A stretch of 64,000 bases of DNA from Streptomyces hygroscopicus (lineage in GTDB: Bacteria > Actinomycetota > Actinomycetes > Streptomycetales > Streptomycetaceae), in contig CP018627.1 of assembly GCA_002021875.1 (NCBI GenBank), forward strand, positions 7,750,001-7,814,000, in the 5' to 3' direction. The translations under genes were made by a program, and so were the position numbers. This document shows, in pieces, positions 21,267-30,285 of the stretch. Below the pieces are notes generated by a model. That model saw nothing but the letters and a program-made list of their open reading frames with translations, ran no database searches and was not told the DNA's origin. Numbering within the stretch: position 1 is the stretch's first letter; the number at the start of each line of letters is the position of its first letter.

Positions 21267-22808
21267 TCAGAGTGAGCCCAGTGCTCGCATTGCCAGCCAC
21301 AGTTCGTACTTCGCGCTCGGCGCGGTCAGCAGGGACCGCCCCAGCACGTCCTCCGCCCTGGTCAGGCGCTTGCGCGCGCCCGGTAGCGAGATGCCGAGGG
21401 CGGTGGCTGCCGCGGGCAGGCGGGCGTCGGCGCGCAGCCAGGTGCGTACGGTCTCCAGAGAGGCCGTCGGCCTGGCCTCTTCCAGGGGACGTAGCTGGAA
21501 CCGGGCCCAGGTCCCGGCGGCGGGTGTGCCCAGCACCGTGTCCAGCGTGGCGGTGGGTCCCGGCGGGGCATGGGCGCGGGCCGCCGCGGCCTGCGGCGCG
21601 GTGTGCAGCCGCAGGGCGAGCCAGGCGGCCGACTGCGCGGCCAGGCTGCGGCTGACCTCCATGCCCAGCAGCTCATCGAGATGGCGCAGCCGCGCGGCGA
21701 GCGTATTGCGGTGGATCTTCAGATGGCGGCTGGCCGCTCCACCGAAGCTGAGCCACGACCCGAGTGTGCCCAGCAGTTCCTGCGGGCCGGGGTCGGCGCG
21801 GCGGGCCGGGGCGTAGCCCAGGCAGGGCGCCAGGAGTTCGCTCGCCCACAGATACCCCTCCGGGCCCGCCAGTACGGTCACGTCCACGTCGCCGCCGAAG
21901 CCGGCGCGGCGCTCGGGCGCGTTACGGGCCACCGCCAGCGCGTGGATGGCCTGCTCGTAGGCGGTCGGCGTGTCCCGCAGCGCGACCGCCGCGCTCACCC
22001 CGACCCGGCACTCCGGCACCAGCCGGACGATCAGCAGGTCCAGTGATTCGGCGAGTGGGGGGTGAGGGTCGTCGCTCACCGCGGTGGCCGGGCCTGTCGT
22101 CTCCGGCGGTACGAGCGCCAGGACGTGGTTCGGGCGTACCGGGCACGGCACGATCCACGCCGCGCCGCCTGCCTCGCGGTCGATCCGCCGGGCGATCTCG
22201 CGCCGCCGGGGGTGCGGACACTCGATCACATACATCTGGACCACCGCGGGCAGCGCCGGCCGCAGCGCCCCCGCGATCCGCTGCGCGGCGGGCACGCTGC
22301 CCACCATCAGCAGATGCAGCACCGCCTCCCGGCTGTGCTCCTCGGCCGATTCGATCCGCCGCCGCGCCCGTTCGGCCTGCTCCAGCCGCCAGCACAGGGC
22401 GAGGGTGCGGGCGGCGTCGGCGAGCAGCATTCCGCAGTGCGGATCGTCCGGCCCGATGACGGCCAGGTACGTGCTCGGGTCGGTGTCGAGCGCGATCACA
22501 TGTACCGGAGGCCCCTCGCCCCCGCCCAGCACGGCGGACGGCGCCCCGCGCCGGTGCAGTTCGACGGCCGCGTCGGCGGCGGCGTCGGCGGCCGGTCGCG
22601 CCACCGCCGGGTCGTGCTCGCCACCCGGCCCGGCCAGCACCCGGCCCGTGTCCCCGACCAGCACGGCCGGGCCCCCGGTGCGCCGGGTCAGCCAGCCGAG
22701 CATGTCCCGGACCGCCCCGCGCCTGGAGGCCAGCCGGGCGAGGGCGAGAACGTTGTCGGCGCGGTCGGCGCGCACGTCGGAGGGCGAGGCGGGCATGAAA
22801 CAGCACAT
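21267..22808 (-). CDS. PucR/CdaR-type transcriptional regulator
   Basis: 513 residues from ATG 22808 (the alternative is 22796). An N-terminal sensor region of about 170 residues (LARLASRRGAVRDMLGWL, VIGPDDPHCGMLLADAART) precedes a degenerate GGDEF-like middle. A PucR-type helix-turn-helix follows at about residues 345-390: ASRHLKIHRNTLAARLRHLD. Unusually, the chain continues about 110 residues past this HTH into a second HTH-like segment (LPAAATALGISLPGARKRLT), so it may carry two DNA-binding modules. It is divergent from the gene at 22899. The effector is unknown; the family often controls purine or amino-acid catabolism. Confidence 0.82.
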   Translation of the reverse strand: MCCFMPASPSDVRADRADNVLALARLASRRGAVRDMLGWLTRRTGGPAVLVGDTGRVLAGPGGEHDPAVARPAADAAADAAVELHRRGAPSAVLGGGEGPPVHVIALDTDPSTYLAVIGPDDPHCGMLLADAARTLALCWRLEQAERARRRIESAEEHSREAVLHLLMVGSVPAAQRIAGALRPALPAVVQMYVIECPHPRRREIARRIDREAGGAAWIVPCPVRPNHVLALVPPETTGPATAVSDDPHPPLAESLDLLIVRLVPECRVGVSAAVALRDTPTAYEQAIHALAVARNAPERRAGFGGDVDVTVLAGPEGYLWASELLAPCLGYAPARRADPGPQELLGTLGSWLSFGGAASRHLKIHRNTLAARLRHLDELLGMEVSRSLAAQSAAWLALRLHTAPQAAAARAHAPPGPTATLDTVLGTPAAGTWARFQLRPLEEARPTASLETVRTWLRADARLPAAATALGISLPGARKRLTRAEDVLGRSLLTAPSAKYELWLAMRALGSL

Positions 22809-22898
22809 TAGTTCCGATCGCCTGGTTTCCCGAAAGGTCTCGGACCGGTCTTCGGAATCGGCGGCGGCCACCGTAAGGGGCGCGGCTAGGCTCGGCCG

Positions 22899-23411
22899 GT
22901 GTCCACCGTCATAGCCGCCATGATCACCGCTGTCGTCGGCATCCTCGGCACCCTCTTCGCGCCCGTCCTCCAGCAGCGCATGACGGTACGGCAACGGGAG
23001 GAGGACGCGCGTACGGAGGACCGGCGGCGCCGCATCGAGGAGCGCCGGACCGCCTACACCGCGATGAACCGCGCCTCCCGGCAGTTCCACACGCTCCTCA
23101 AGGACGCGCTGCACCGGATCCGCGACGACGTGTACACGGACGAGGACCGCGTCGGGCTGGAGGAGGCCCGCCGCGACTACCGGGACCGTTACGCCGAGGC
23201 GCAGATGATCGTCCCCGAGCGGGTCCTGGAAGCGTCCCGCGCGCTCAACACGGTGCTCGCCGGGATCGACGCGCAGGCCAAACGGATCGACCGGGGCCTG
23301 CAGCGCGACGGCGAGACGGCGGCGGGCGCGCTGCTGGAGCTGAAGGAGGCCGAGCCCCGGCTGGCGACGATGCGCCGGATCATGCGGGAGGACCTGGGCA
23401 TCCTCGACTGA
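22899..23411 (+). CDS. Membrane-anchored coiled-coil hypothetical protein
   Basis: A 170-residue protein with one N-terminal hydrophobic segment (VIAAMITAVVGILGTLFAPV, residues 4-23) followed by a highly charged helical domain (REEDARTEDRRRRIEERRTAY). The topology predicts an inner-membrane anchor with a cytoplasmic helical bundle. The function is not recognised. The GTG start is preceded by TAGGCT (22887-22892) exactly six bases away with no ribosome site, so the mRNA is likely leaderless. It is divergent from the PucR-type regulator. Confidence 0.75.
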   Translation: MSTVIAAMITAVVGILGTLFAPVLQQRMTVRQREEDARTEDRRRRIEERRTAYTAMNRASRQFHTLLKDALHRIRDDVYTDEDRVGLEEARRDYRDRYAEAQMIVPERVLEASRALNTVLAGIDAQAKRIDRGLQRDGETAAGALLELKEAEPRLATMRRIMREDLGILD

Positions 23412-23592
23412 GGCCCGGGGCCCGGGGGCCCGGGGCCCGGTCGGCCACCACATCCGGCGCCCCCGCCATGACCTCACGGGTAATCGACGCCCCGGGCGCG
23501 GCGCGGCAGGCTGATCCGTGTCCGCCGCAGACGCCGGACCGGACCCAACCGCCGATCGGCCCGGAGTACTTGCCGGAGCACTTGGAGGAGCC

Positions 23593-23955
23593 ATGCCCGC
23601 CGCCTACGCGCTCGCGCATCTGCACGGCCGCAGTCCGCACCCCGACATCATCGAGTACCTGGAGCGGATCCAGGCCACCCTCGACCCCTTCCACGGCCGC
23701 TTCCTCATCCACGGCGGCGAGCTGGAGGTGGTCGAGGGGGAGTGGCCGGGCAGTGTGGTGCTGATCGAGTTCCCGGGCGGGACGGCGGACGCCCGTGCCT
23801 GGTACGCGTCACCCGCCTATCAGGACATCCTGCCGCTGCGCACCGACCACATCGAGGGCACTGCGGTCCTCGTCGAGGGCGTCGGCCCCGGATACGACCC
23901 GCTGGCGCGCGCCGAGAAGCTGCGGACCGCCGACCCCGGCGGATACGCCCGCTGA
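23593..23955 (+). CDS. DUF1330 family protein
   Basis: A 120-residue dimeric alpha/beta-barrel (ferredoxin-like) protein of the DUF1330 type. The core is seen in YLERIQATLDPFHGRFLIHG and ARAWYASPAYQDILPLRTDH. ATG 23593 follows CTTGGAGGAGCC, an excellent ribosome site. The function of the family is unknown. It stands alone between a membrane protein and a repeat-containing intergenic region. Confidence 0.85.
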   Translation: MPAAYALAHLHGRSPHPDIIEYLERIQATLDPFHGRFLIHGGELEVVEGEWPGSVVLIEFPGGTADARAWYASPAYQDILPLRTDHIEGTAVLVEGVGPGYDPLARAEKLRTADPGGYAR

Positions 23956-23989
23956 GCGCTCCGCTGGAAGTGTCGCGATGCGTCGTCGG

Positions 23990-24218
23990 CCGACTGCGGG
24001 CCGTCGTGGCTGGTCGCCCACGCGGCGGAGCCGCACATCGACACAGCCCCGCGCCCCTTCGGGGCGCTGCCCGAACCGTAGCGGACTTCCTCCGACCTGC
24101 TTGGCGCGCACGCCACCCGGCGGGTCTTTCCCACGCCCCTGGGGGCGACGCGGCCGGGGGCTGGGGCGGAGCCCCAGTTTCGGGAAGGGGCGGGGAGGGG
24201 AGCAGCCCGCCGCCGGCG
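23990..24218. repeat. Intergenic GC palindrome element, family member A
   Basis: This gene-free stretch holds CGCGGCGGAGCCGCACATCG, a GCGCCCCTTCGGGGCGC hairpin, GGGGCGGAGCCCC, and the end block CGGGAAGGGGCGGGGAGGGG followed by AGCAGCCCGCCGC. The same modules, in the same order, recur at 33105-33414, so this is a dispersed intergenic repeat rather than unique sequence. No coding potential is seen. Confidence 0.8.
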
Positions 24219-26099
24219 TCACCGTCCCACCGCGTACCCCTGCGCGCCCCGCGGATTGGCGGCGGCCAGCAGCACGCCCGTCTCGGGGTCGCGGGCGACC
24301 GCGCACAGCCGCCCCTCCGACCAGGGCCCGCCGACCACGACATCGTGGCCGCGGCGGCGCAGCTCCGCGACGGCGGCCTCGCCGACCCGCGACTCCACGA
24401 CGACCCGTCCCGCCATCATCGCCCGCGGGTGGAAGGAGCCGGGGAAGGATTCCTGGTGCCAGTTGGGGGCGTCGATGGCGCCCTGCAGATCCAGCCCGGA
24501 GCGCACCGGAGCCCGCAGCGCGACGCCGAGGAAGAAGTGCGTGCTCCACTGGTCCTGCTGATCGCCGCCCGGGGTGCCGAAGGCCATGACGGGGGTGTCG
24601 CCGCGCAGCGCGAGCGAGGGGGTGAGCGTGGTGCGGGGGCGGCGGCCGGGGGTGAGGGAGTTGGGCAGCCCGGGGTCCAGCCAGGTCATCTGGAGCCGGG
24701 TGCCGAGCGGGAAGCCCAGTGCGGGGATGACGGGGTTGGACTGCAGCCAGCCGCCGCTGGGCGTGGCCGCGACCATGTTGCCCCAGCGGTCCACGACGTC
24801 GAGATGGCAGGTGTCGCCCCGCGTCACCCCGTTGGGGTCGACGACCGGTTCGCCCGGAGCCGGTCCGCCGACAGCCGGTCCGCCGAGGGCCGGCCCCAGG
24901 TCCGGTCCGCCGACCGTCGGTTCACCGCCGCCCGGCCCGGCGACCGGTCCGGCCGCCCCGGAGGCCGCGCGGGCCACGGCGGCCAGCGCCTGCTTGCTCA
25001 GCCGCGGCGTACGGCCCCCGGGGTGCCCGGGGCGCAGCTCGTACGAGGCCCCCTCGCCGATCAGCCGCCGCCGCTCGTCGTTGTACGGACGGGAGAGCAG
25101 CTCCGTCAGCGGCACGTCGGCGGCGTCCCCGTACCACGCCTCGCGGTCCGCCATGGCCAGCTTGCCGCCCTCGATCAGGGTGTGCAGGAAGTCGGGCGTG
25201 CCCAGGTCGTCCGCGGTCAGCCCGTCCGGCAGCAGGGCGAGTTGCTGCAGCAGCACCGGCCCCTGGCTCCAGGGCCCGGCCTTGCACACGGTCCAGCCGT
25301 TCCAGGAGTGGCTGACCGGCGCCTCGTACGTGGCCTCGAAGGCCGCCAGATCGTCCCCGGTGAGCGTCCCGGCGTGGCGCTGCCCGGACGAGTCCATCGC
25401 GGGCCGGGCCGCCGCGTCCGCCAGCTCCTTCGCGATGAAGCCCTCGCGCCAGACCCGGCGGGCCGCCTCGATCTGTGTCTCGCGCCCCGGCCCGGCCGCC
25501 TCCGCCTCGGCGATCAGCCGCCGCCAGGTGGCGGCGAGCGCGGGGTTGGTGAGCAGCCGCCCGGCGGCGGGGGACTCCCCGTCCGGCAGATACAGCTCGG
25601 CCGAGGTCGTCCACTCGGTCTCGAACAGCTCCCGTACCGCCTCGACCGTCTCCCCGATCCGCTCGACCGCGGGATGGCCGTGCTCGGCGTAGCCGATCGC
25701 GTACCGCAGCACCTCGGCGAGCCGCTTGGTCCCGTGGTCGCGCAGCAGCACCATCCAGGCGTCGAACGCGCCGGGCACCGCCGCCGCGAGCGGGCCGGTG
25801 CCGGGGACGAGGTCGAGGCCGAGCGCGGTGTAGTGGTCGATGGTGGCCCCGGCGGGGGCCGGGCCCTGGCCGCACAGCACGGTGGGTTCGCCGCCCGCCG
25901 GGGCGAGGATGATCGGCACCTCACCGGCGGGCCCGTTCAGATGCGGCTCGACCACATGCAGGACGAACCCGGCGGCCACGGCCGCGTCGAAGGCATTGCC
26001 GCCGTCCTCCAGGACGGCCATGGCGGACTGCGAGGCCAGCCAGTGGGTGGAGGACACCATGCCATGGGTGCCCTGCAGGGTGGGCCGGGTGGTGAACAT
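24219..26099 (-). CDS. Gamma-glutamyltransferase-like Ntn hydrolase
   Basis: A 626-residue gamma-glutamyltranspeptidase-family protein. The N-terminal half has THWLASQSAMAVLEDGGNAFDAAVAAG, typical of the large subunit. The nucleophile Thr, which becomes the N-terminus of the small subunit after self-cleavage, is in TRGDTCHLDVVD near residue 428. The oxyanion loop is in PGRRPRTTLTPSL. Just before the cleavage site is an expanded Gly-Gly-Pro-rich insert (residues about 388-420). No signal peptide is present, so the enzyme is cytoplasmic, unlike classic secreted GGT. It follows the peptide ABC genes on the same strand and probably cleaves imported gamma-glutamyl peptides such as glutathione. Confidence 0.88.
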   Translation of the reverse strand: MFTTRPTLQGTHGMVSSTHWLASQSAMAVLEDGGNAFDAAVAAGFVLHVVEPHLNGPAGEVPIILAPAGGEPTVLCGQGPAPAGATIDHYTALGLDLVPGTGPLAAAVPGAFDAWMVLLRDHGTKRLAEVLRYAIGYAEHGHPAVERIGETVEAVRELFETEWTTSAELYLPDGESPAAGRLLTNPALAATWRRLIAEAEAAGPGRETQIEAARRVWREGFIAKELADAAARPAMDSSGQRHAGTLTGDDLAAFEATYEAPVSHSWNGWTVCKAGPWSQGPVLLQQLALLPDGLTADDLGTPDFLHTLIEGGKLAMADREAWYGDAADVPLTELLSRPYNDERRRLIGEGASYELRPGHPGGRTPRLSKQALAAVARAASGAAGPVAGPGGGEPTVGGPDLGPALGGPAVGGPAPGEPVVDPNGVTRGDTCHLDVVDRWGNMVAATPSGGWLQSNPVIPALGFPLGTRLQMTWLDPGLPNSLTPGRRPRTTLTPSLALRGDTPVMAFGTPGGDQQDQWSTHFFLGVALRAPVRSGLDLQGAIDAPNWHQESFPGSFHPRAMMAGRVVVESRVGEAAVAELRRRGHDVVVGGPWSEGRLCAVARDPETGVLLAAANPRGAQGYAVGR

Positions 26100-26141
26100 G
26101 CGGCGGGCTCCTGATCTCGTACGGGTGCGGGTGTGCGGGCG

Positions 26142-26248
26142 GGTCTCAGGGGGCCGAGGGGTCTTCAGGGGGTGGAGGCGTTCTCATGTGGCCGAGGCGT
26201 TCTCGTCGGGTGGAGGCGTTCTTATGGGTCATGGTGCCGCCGAGGCGT
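26142..26248. repeat. Degenerate ~19-bp tandem array at the dppF-ggt junction
   Basis: On the minus strand, blocks starting ACGCCTCGGC/ACGCCTCCACC and ending in (T)GAGA or GAAGA repeat about five times from the last codons of the ATPase gene into the spacer before the transferase (for example ACGCCTCGGCCACATGAGA). The array covers the ATPase stop region. Confidence 0.7.
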
Positions 26249-27257
26249 CCGGCGCCGTTCCGTCGTCCGCCACCAGATGGCAGGAGACCTGCCGACCGCC
26301 GCCGCCCGCAAGCCCGCGCAGCGTGGGCGGCTCGGTGCGGCAGCGGTCGACGGCGAGCGGACAGCGGGTGTGGAAGCGGCAGCCCGGAGGCGGATCCAGC
26401 GGACTGGGCAGCTCTCCGCTGAGCACGATCCGGGCGCGCGAGCGCTGCGCGGCCGGGTCCGGCACCGGGGCCGCGGACAGCAGTGCCTGGGTGTACGGAT
26501 GCTTGGGGTCGGCGAACAGCTCGGCGGCCGGGGCCTGTTCCACGAGCTGCCCCAGATACATCACGGCGATCCGGTCGGCGAGGTATTCGACGGCGGCCAG
26601 GTCATGGGTGATGAACAGACAGCCGAAGCGCCGCTCCCGCTGCAGATCGGCCAGCAGGTTGAGCACGGATGCCTGGACGGAGACGTCCAGCGCCGACGTC
26701 GGCTCGTCGGCCACGAGTAGCTGTGGATCGACCGACAGCGCGCGGGCGATCGAGACCCGCTGCCGCTGCCCGCCGGAGAGCTCATGGGGCCGCCGCCGCG
26801 CCAGTTCGGGCCGCAGCCCCACCTGGGCCAGCAGCGCGGCGACCCGGTCGCGCAGCGCGTCGCCGGACGCCAGGCGGTGCAGCCGCAGCGGCTGGGCGAC
26901 GATGGCGCCCACGGTCATCCGGGGGTCGAGCGAGGAGGACGGGTCCTGGAAGACCAGGTGGAAGTCCTTGCGCAGCGGACGCAGCGCCCGTCTCGACAGC
27001 CGGGTCACCTCGCGGCCGTTGATCGTCACGCTACCCGCGGTCGGCCGGTCCAGCCGTACGGCGCACCGCCCCACCGTGGACTTGCCGCTGCCGGACTCCC
27101 CGACCAGGCCGACGATCTCGCCCCGGCCGATGCTGAGGCTGACCCCGTCGACCGCCTTGACGGTGCCGGCCGGGCCGGTGAAGTGGCGGACGAGGCCACT
27201 GATGTCGAGCACGGCGTCATCCCGTGACGCCTCCACGGACGCGACGGCGGCGGTCAT
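26229..27257 (-). CDS. Oligopeptide ABC transporter ATP-binding protein (OppF/DppF type)
   Basis: 342 residues. Walker A is GESGSGKST, the Q-loop is in [17 protein letters not shown], the signature is [15 protein letters not shown], and Walker B is in [12 protein letters not shown]. The C-terminal oligopeptide extension with four conserved Cys-type positions is present ([14 protein letters not shown]). ATG 27257 overlaps the stop of the upstream ATPase gene (ATGA), so the two are co-translated. With the genes at 27254-31952 it forms a complete five-part peptide importer. Confidence 0.93.
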   Translation of the reverse strand: MTAAVASVEASRDDAVLDISGLVRHFTGPAGTVKAVDGVSLSIGRGEIVGLVGESGSGKSTVGRCAVRLDRPTAGSVTINGREVTRLSRRALRPLRKDFHLVFQDPSSSLDPRMTVGAIVAQPLRLHRLASGDALRDRVAALLAQVGLRPELARRRPHELSGGQRQRVSIARALSVDPQLLVADEPTSALDVSVQASVLNLLADLQRERRFGCLFITHDLAAVEYLADRIAVMYLGQLVEQAPAAELFADPKHPYTQALLSAAPVPDPAAQRSRARIVLSGELPSPLDPPPGCRFHTRCPLAVDRCRTEPPTLRGLAGGGGRQVSCHLVADDGTAPDASAAP

Positions 27258-28324
27258 GAGGCGGCCTCCTGATCGGGGCGTTCTGTCGGCTCGGTGCCTT
27301 CGGTCTGCTCGGGACGGTCCGGCTGCCCGGAATCGACCGGCACCGGATACCAGCACGCGGCCTCGTGCCGTTCGCGCAGCGCCCGCAGCACGGGCCGCTG
27401 CGCCCCGCACCGTTCATCGGCAGCGGAGCAGCGGGGCTGGAAGGTGCAGCGGTCGGGCTGTTCGGTGAGGCTCGGCACCAGTCCGGGGATCTCCTGGAGC
27501 CGCCCCCGTCCGCCCGCCGCCCGCCGCCGTCCGGGGACCGGCACGGCGCCGAGCAGCCCGCGGGTGTACGGATGGCCGGGCGCGGTGAACAGCTCGTCCA
27601 CCGGGGCCTGTTCGACGCCCCGCCCCGCGTACATCACCAGCACCCGGTCGGCGATGTCGGCGACCACGCCCAGATCGTGGGTGATCAGCACGATGGCGGT
27701 GCCGAGCCGCTCCCGCAGGGACTGCAGCACCTCCAGGATGCCCGCCTGGACGGTGACGTCCAGCGCGGTGGTGGGCTCGTCGGCGATGAGCACGGCGGGG
27801 TCGCAGGCGATCGCGATGGCGATCATCACCCGCTGCCGCATACCGCCGCTGAGCTGGTGCGGATAGTCGCGGGCCCGCTGGGCGGGGGCGGGGATGCCGA
27901 CGAGGTCGAGCAGGTCCACGGCCCGTTCGCGCGCCGCGCGGCGGTCGAGCCCCTGATGGCGCCGGAGGACCTCGCCGACCTGGCGGCCGATGGTGAGGAC
28001 GGGGTTCAGCGAGGTCATCGGCTCCTGGAAGATCATCGCGATCTCCCGGCCGCGGACGTCCCGCAGCTCCTTCTCGTCCGCCCCCACCAGCTCCCGTCCG
28101 CCCAGCCGGATGGAGCCGCCGACGTGCGCGGTGGGCGGCAGCAGCCCCATCACGGCGGTGGAGGTCACGGACTTGCCGCAGCCGGACTCGCCGACCACGG
28201 CCAGCACTTCACCCGCGGCGATGTCGTACGACAGCCCGTCCACCGCGTGGACCACGCGGGTCGGGGTGCGGAAGACCACGGACAGGTCCCGCACGCTCAG
28301 GGCAGGGGGCGCGGATGGGGTCAT
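27254..28324 (-). CDS. Oligopeptide ABC transporter ATP-binding protein (OppD/DppD type)
   Basis: 356 residues. Walker A is GESGCGKSV (Val instead of the usual Thr/Ser at the last position, common in OppD), the signature is [15 protein letters not shown], and Walker B is in [13 protein letters not shown]. The oligopeptide C-terminal domain has [14 protein letters not shown]. Its ATG at 28324 overlaps the stop of a 24-codon mini-cistron made from tandem repeats, so translation is likely fed by re-initiation. Confidence 0.93.
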   Translation of the reverse strand: MTPSAPPALSVRDLSVVFRTPTRVVHAVDGLSYDIAAGEVLAVVGESGCGKSVTSTAVMGLLPPTAHVGGSIRLGGRELVGADEKELRDVRGREIAMIFQEPMTSLNPVLTIGRQVGEVLRRHQGLDRRAARERAVDLLDLVGIPAPAQRARDYPHQLSGGMRQRVMIAIAIACDPAVLIADEPTTALDVTVQAGILEVLQSLRERLGTAIVLITHDLGVVADIADRVLVMYAGRGVEQAPVDELFTAPGHPYTRGLLGAVPVPGRRRAAGGRGRLQEIPGLVPSLTEQPDRCTFQPRCSAADERCGAQRPVLRALRERHEAACWYPVPVDSGQPDRPEQTEGTEPTERPDQEAAS

Positions 28325-28395
28325 CGACTCTCTCCCGACGGGGTCATCGGCGGTTCTCCCGACGGGGTCATCGGCGGTTCTCCCGACGTGGTCAT
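28321..28395 (-). CDS. 24-codon mini-cistron built from a tandem start-site repeat
   Basis: Between the permease stop and the ATPase start lie copies of a 24-bp unit at 24-bp spacing (start codons at 28395, 28371 and 28347) followed by the real ATPase ATG 23 bp later. Each unit contains GTCGGGAGA, a plausible ribosome site, then ATGAC. Read from 28395 it encodes [16 protein letters not shown] then MTPSGESR and stops. Its first ATG overlaps the permease TGA and its own TGA overlaps the ATPase ATG, so three genes are chained by ATGA overlaps. It may be a translational relay rather than a functional peptide. Confidence 0.55.
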   Translation of the reverse strand: MTTSGEPPMTPSGEPPMTPSGESR

Positions 28396-29285
28396 CGGCT
28401 GTCTCCCTGGGGGTCGAGGATGTCGCGCAGCCCGTCCCCGAGCAGATTGAACGCGAGCGTCGCGGCGATGATCGCGAGTCCCGGGAAGACCGCCATCCAG
28501 GGCGCGGCGGCGATGTACGCCTGGGCGCTGGAGAGCATCACCCCGAGCGAGGCGGATGGCGGCTGGATGCCGAGGCCCAGGAAGCTCAGCAGCGCCTCGC
28601 CGATGATCGCGGTGGGGATGCCCACGGTGGCCTGGACGGTCAGCGCGGACAGGGCGCCGGGGAGGATGTGGCGGAAGAGCACGGTGCCGTCCCCGCCGCC
28701 GTTGGCCACGGCCGCCGCCACATAGTCGAGGTGCTTGAGCCGCAGCGTCTCCGCCCGGGTGATCCGGATGACGGCCGGGATCTGGGAGACGCCGACCGCG
28801 ATCGTGGCGTTGAGCAGGGACGGCCCGAGGATGGTGGCCAGGCCCACCGCCAGCACCAGGAAGGGGAAGGCGAGCAGGGTGTCGGTGAGGCGGGAGACCA
28901 CCGAGTCGGCGAACCGCCCGTAATAGCCCGCGATCAGCCCGAGCGGCACCCCGGCCGCGAAGGCCAGCGCCACCGCGAGCAGACCGATCTGCAGCGAGGC
29001 CCGCACCCCGTACACGACCCGGGAGAGCTGATCGCGGCCCAGGTCGTCGGTGCCCAGCCAGTGGGCCCAGCCCGGCTGGTGGAGGGCGGCCGAGAAGTCG
29101 GGCCGGGCCGGGTCGTACGGCGCGATGAGCGGTGCGAACACCGCGATCAGCACCAGGATCGCGGCGGCCACGGCCCCGGTGAGGGCCAGCTTGTTGCGGG
29201 TCAGCAGCCGGAGCCGGGACAGCGGCGCGAGCGGGGCCCGCTCCCGCTCCTCGGCGGCGGGTACGGTGGTGGCGGCCGCGCTCAT
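28392..29285 (-). CDS. Oligopeptide ABC transporter permease (OppC/DppC type)
   Basis: A 297-residue permease. A short cytoplasmic N-terminus precedes a first helix ([20 protein letters not shown]), the OppC-type [20 protein letters not shown] motif and four more helices. The EAA loop is near [19 protein letters not shown]. The start ATG at 29285 is preceded by GGAGGTGCCCG, itself the third copy of a tandem repeat that begins inside the upstream permease gene. Confidence 0.92.
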   Translation of the reverse strand: MSAAATTVPAAEERERAPLAPLSRLRLLTRNKLALTGAVAAAILVLIAVFAPLIAPYDPARPDFSAALHQPGWAHWLGTDDLGRDQLSRVVYGVRASLQIGLLAVALAFAAGVPLGLIAGYYGRFADSVVSRLTDTLLAFPFLVLAVGLATILGPSLLNATIAVGVSQIPAVIRITRAETLRLKHLDYVAAAVANGGGDGTVLFRHILPGALSALTVQATVGIPTAIIGEALLSFLGLGIQPPSASLGVMLSSAQAYIAAAPWMAVFPGLAIIAATLAFNLLGDGLRDILDPQGDSR

Positions 29286-29358
29286 CGGGCACCTCCGACG
29301 CGGATGCTCAACTCGGTACCTACGGGCCGGATACTCACTGGGCACCTCCGAGCCGGAT
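29281..29358. repeat. 26-27 bp tandem triplication joining the two permease genes
   Basis: On the minus strand three consecutive units read ATCCGGCTCGGAGGTGCCCA, ATCCGGCCCGTAGGTACCGA and ATCCGCGTCGGAGGTGCCCG (first 20 bases each). The first unit encodes the last residues of the upstream permease with its TGA; the third supplies the ribosome site and ATG of the downstream permease. Confidence 0.85.
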
Positions 29359-30285
29359 ACGGGGGTCGATCACCGAATAGGTCAGGTCGACCAGGAGGTT
29401 GACGAGGATGTAGGCGGCCGAGGTGAACAGCACCACGCCCTGCACCATCGCGTAGTCGCGGGAGAAGACCGCGTCGATGGTGAGCTTGCCGAAGCCCGGC
29501 AGGACGAAGATCTGCTCGGTGACGACCGCGCCCGAGATGAGGTGCCCGAGCTGCAGCCCGAGCACGGTCACCACCGTGACCAGGCTGTTGCGCAGGGCGT
29601 GCCCCATGATCACCTGACGGCTGGAGAGCCCCTTGGCGCGCGCCGTGCGGACGTAGTCGGCGGACAGCGAGCCCAGCATGGCCGCGCGCGTCTGCCGCAT
29701 CACGACCGCCGCAAGACCGGAGCCGAGGACGATCACCGGCAGCACCATATGGCGCAGGTTCTCCATCGGGTCCACGCCGAACGGCACGAAACCGGAGGCG
29801 GCGAAGACCGGGACGGCGATGGCGAACGCGAGGACGAGCACGATGCCGAGCCAGAAGGCGGGCACCGAAAGCCCCAGCAGCGCCACCGCGTTGACCAGCC
29901 ACTCCTCGGGCCGGCCGCGCCGGACCGCCGCCACCACCCCGGCGCCCACGCCGACGACGACCGCGAGCAGCAGGGCCAGGGCGGACAGTTCGAGGGTGAC
30001 GGGCAGCGCCTCCAGGACCGAGTCCAGGACCGGCAGCCCGGTGCGGGAGGAGACGCCGAGGTCGCCGGTGGCGGCGTGCCGCACATAGCGCACGTACTGC
30101 ACCACGATGTTGTCGTCCAGCCCGTAGCTCGCGCGGATCTGGGCGATCGCCTCGGGTGTGGGCTCCTCCCCGGCCAGCGCGGTCGCGGTGTCGCCGGGCA
30201 GCGCCCGTACGCCGGCGAAGACCACGACGCTGACCAGGAAGAGGGTGATCAGCGATTCGCCGACGCGGCGGATCGGATAGGACAT
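29335..30285 (-). CDS. Oligopeptide ABC transporter permease (OppB/DppB type)
   Basis: A 316-residue permease. It starts with the first helix [22 protein letters not shown], then the OppB-type [24 protein letters not shown], and the EAA loop [20 protein letters not shown] before the last two helices. Six membrane segments are visible. Its start overlaps the stop of the binding-protein gene (TGATG). Its 3' end is the first copy of a tandem triplication. Confidence 0.93.
   Translation of the reverse strand: MSYPIRRVGESLITLFLVSVVVFAGVRALPGDTATALAGEEPTPEAIAQIRASYGLDDNIVVQYVRYVRHAATGDLGVSSRTGLPVLDSVLEALPVTLELSALALLLAVVVGVGAGVVAAVRRGRPEEWLVNAVALLGLSVPAFWLGIVLVLAFAIAVPVFAASGFVPFGVDPMENLRHMVLPVIVLGSGLAAVVMRQTRAAMLGSLSADYVRTARAKGLSSRQVIMGHALRNSLVTVVTVLGLQLGHLISGAVVTEQIFVLPGFGKLTIDAVFSRDYAMVQGVVLFTSAAYILVNLLVDLTYSVIDPRIRLGGAQ

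Noticed and set aside
28321..28395. CRISPR array or phage attachment site
   Set aside because: Units are head-to-tail without spacers and carry a ribosome site and start codon; they are tandem copies of a gene start.
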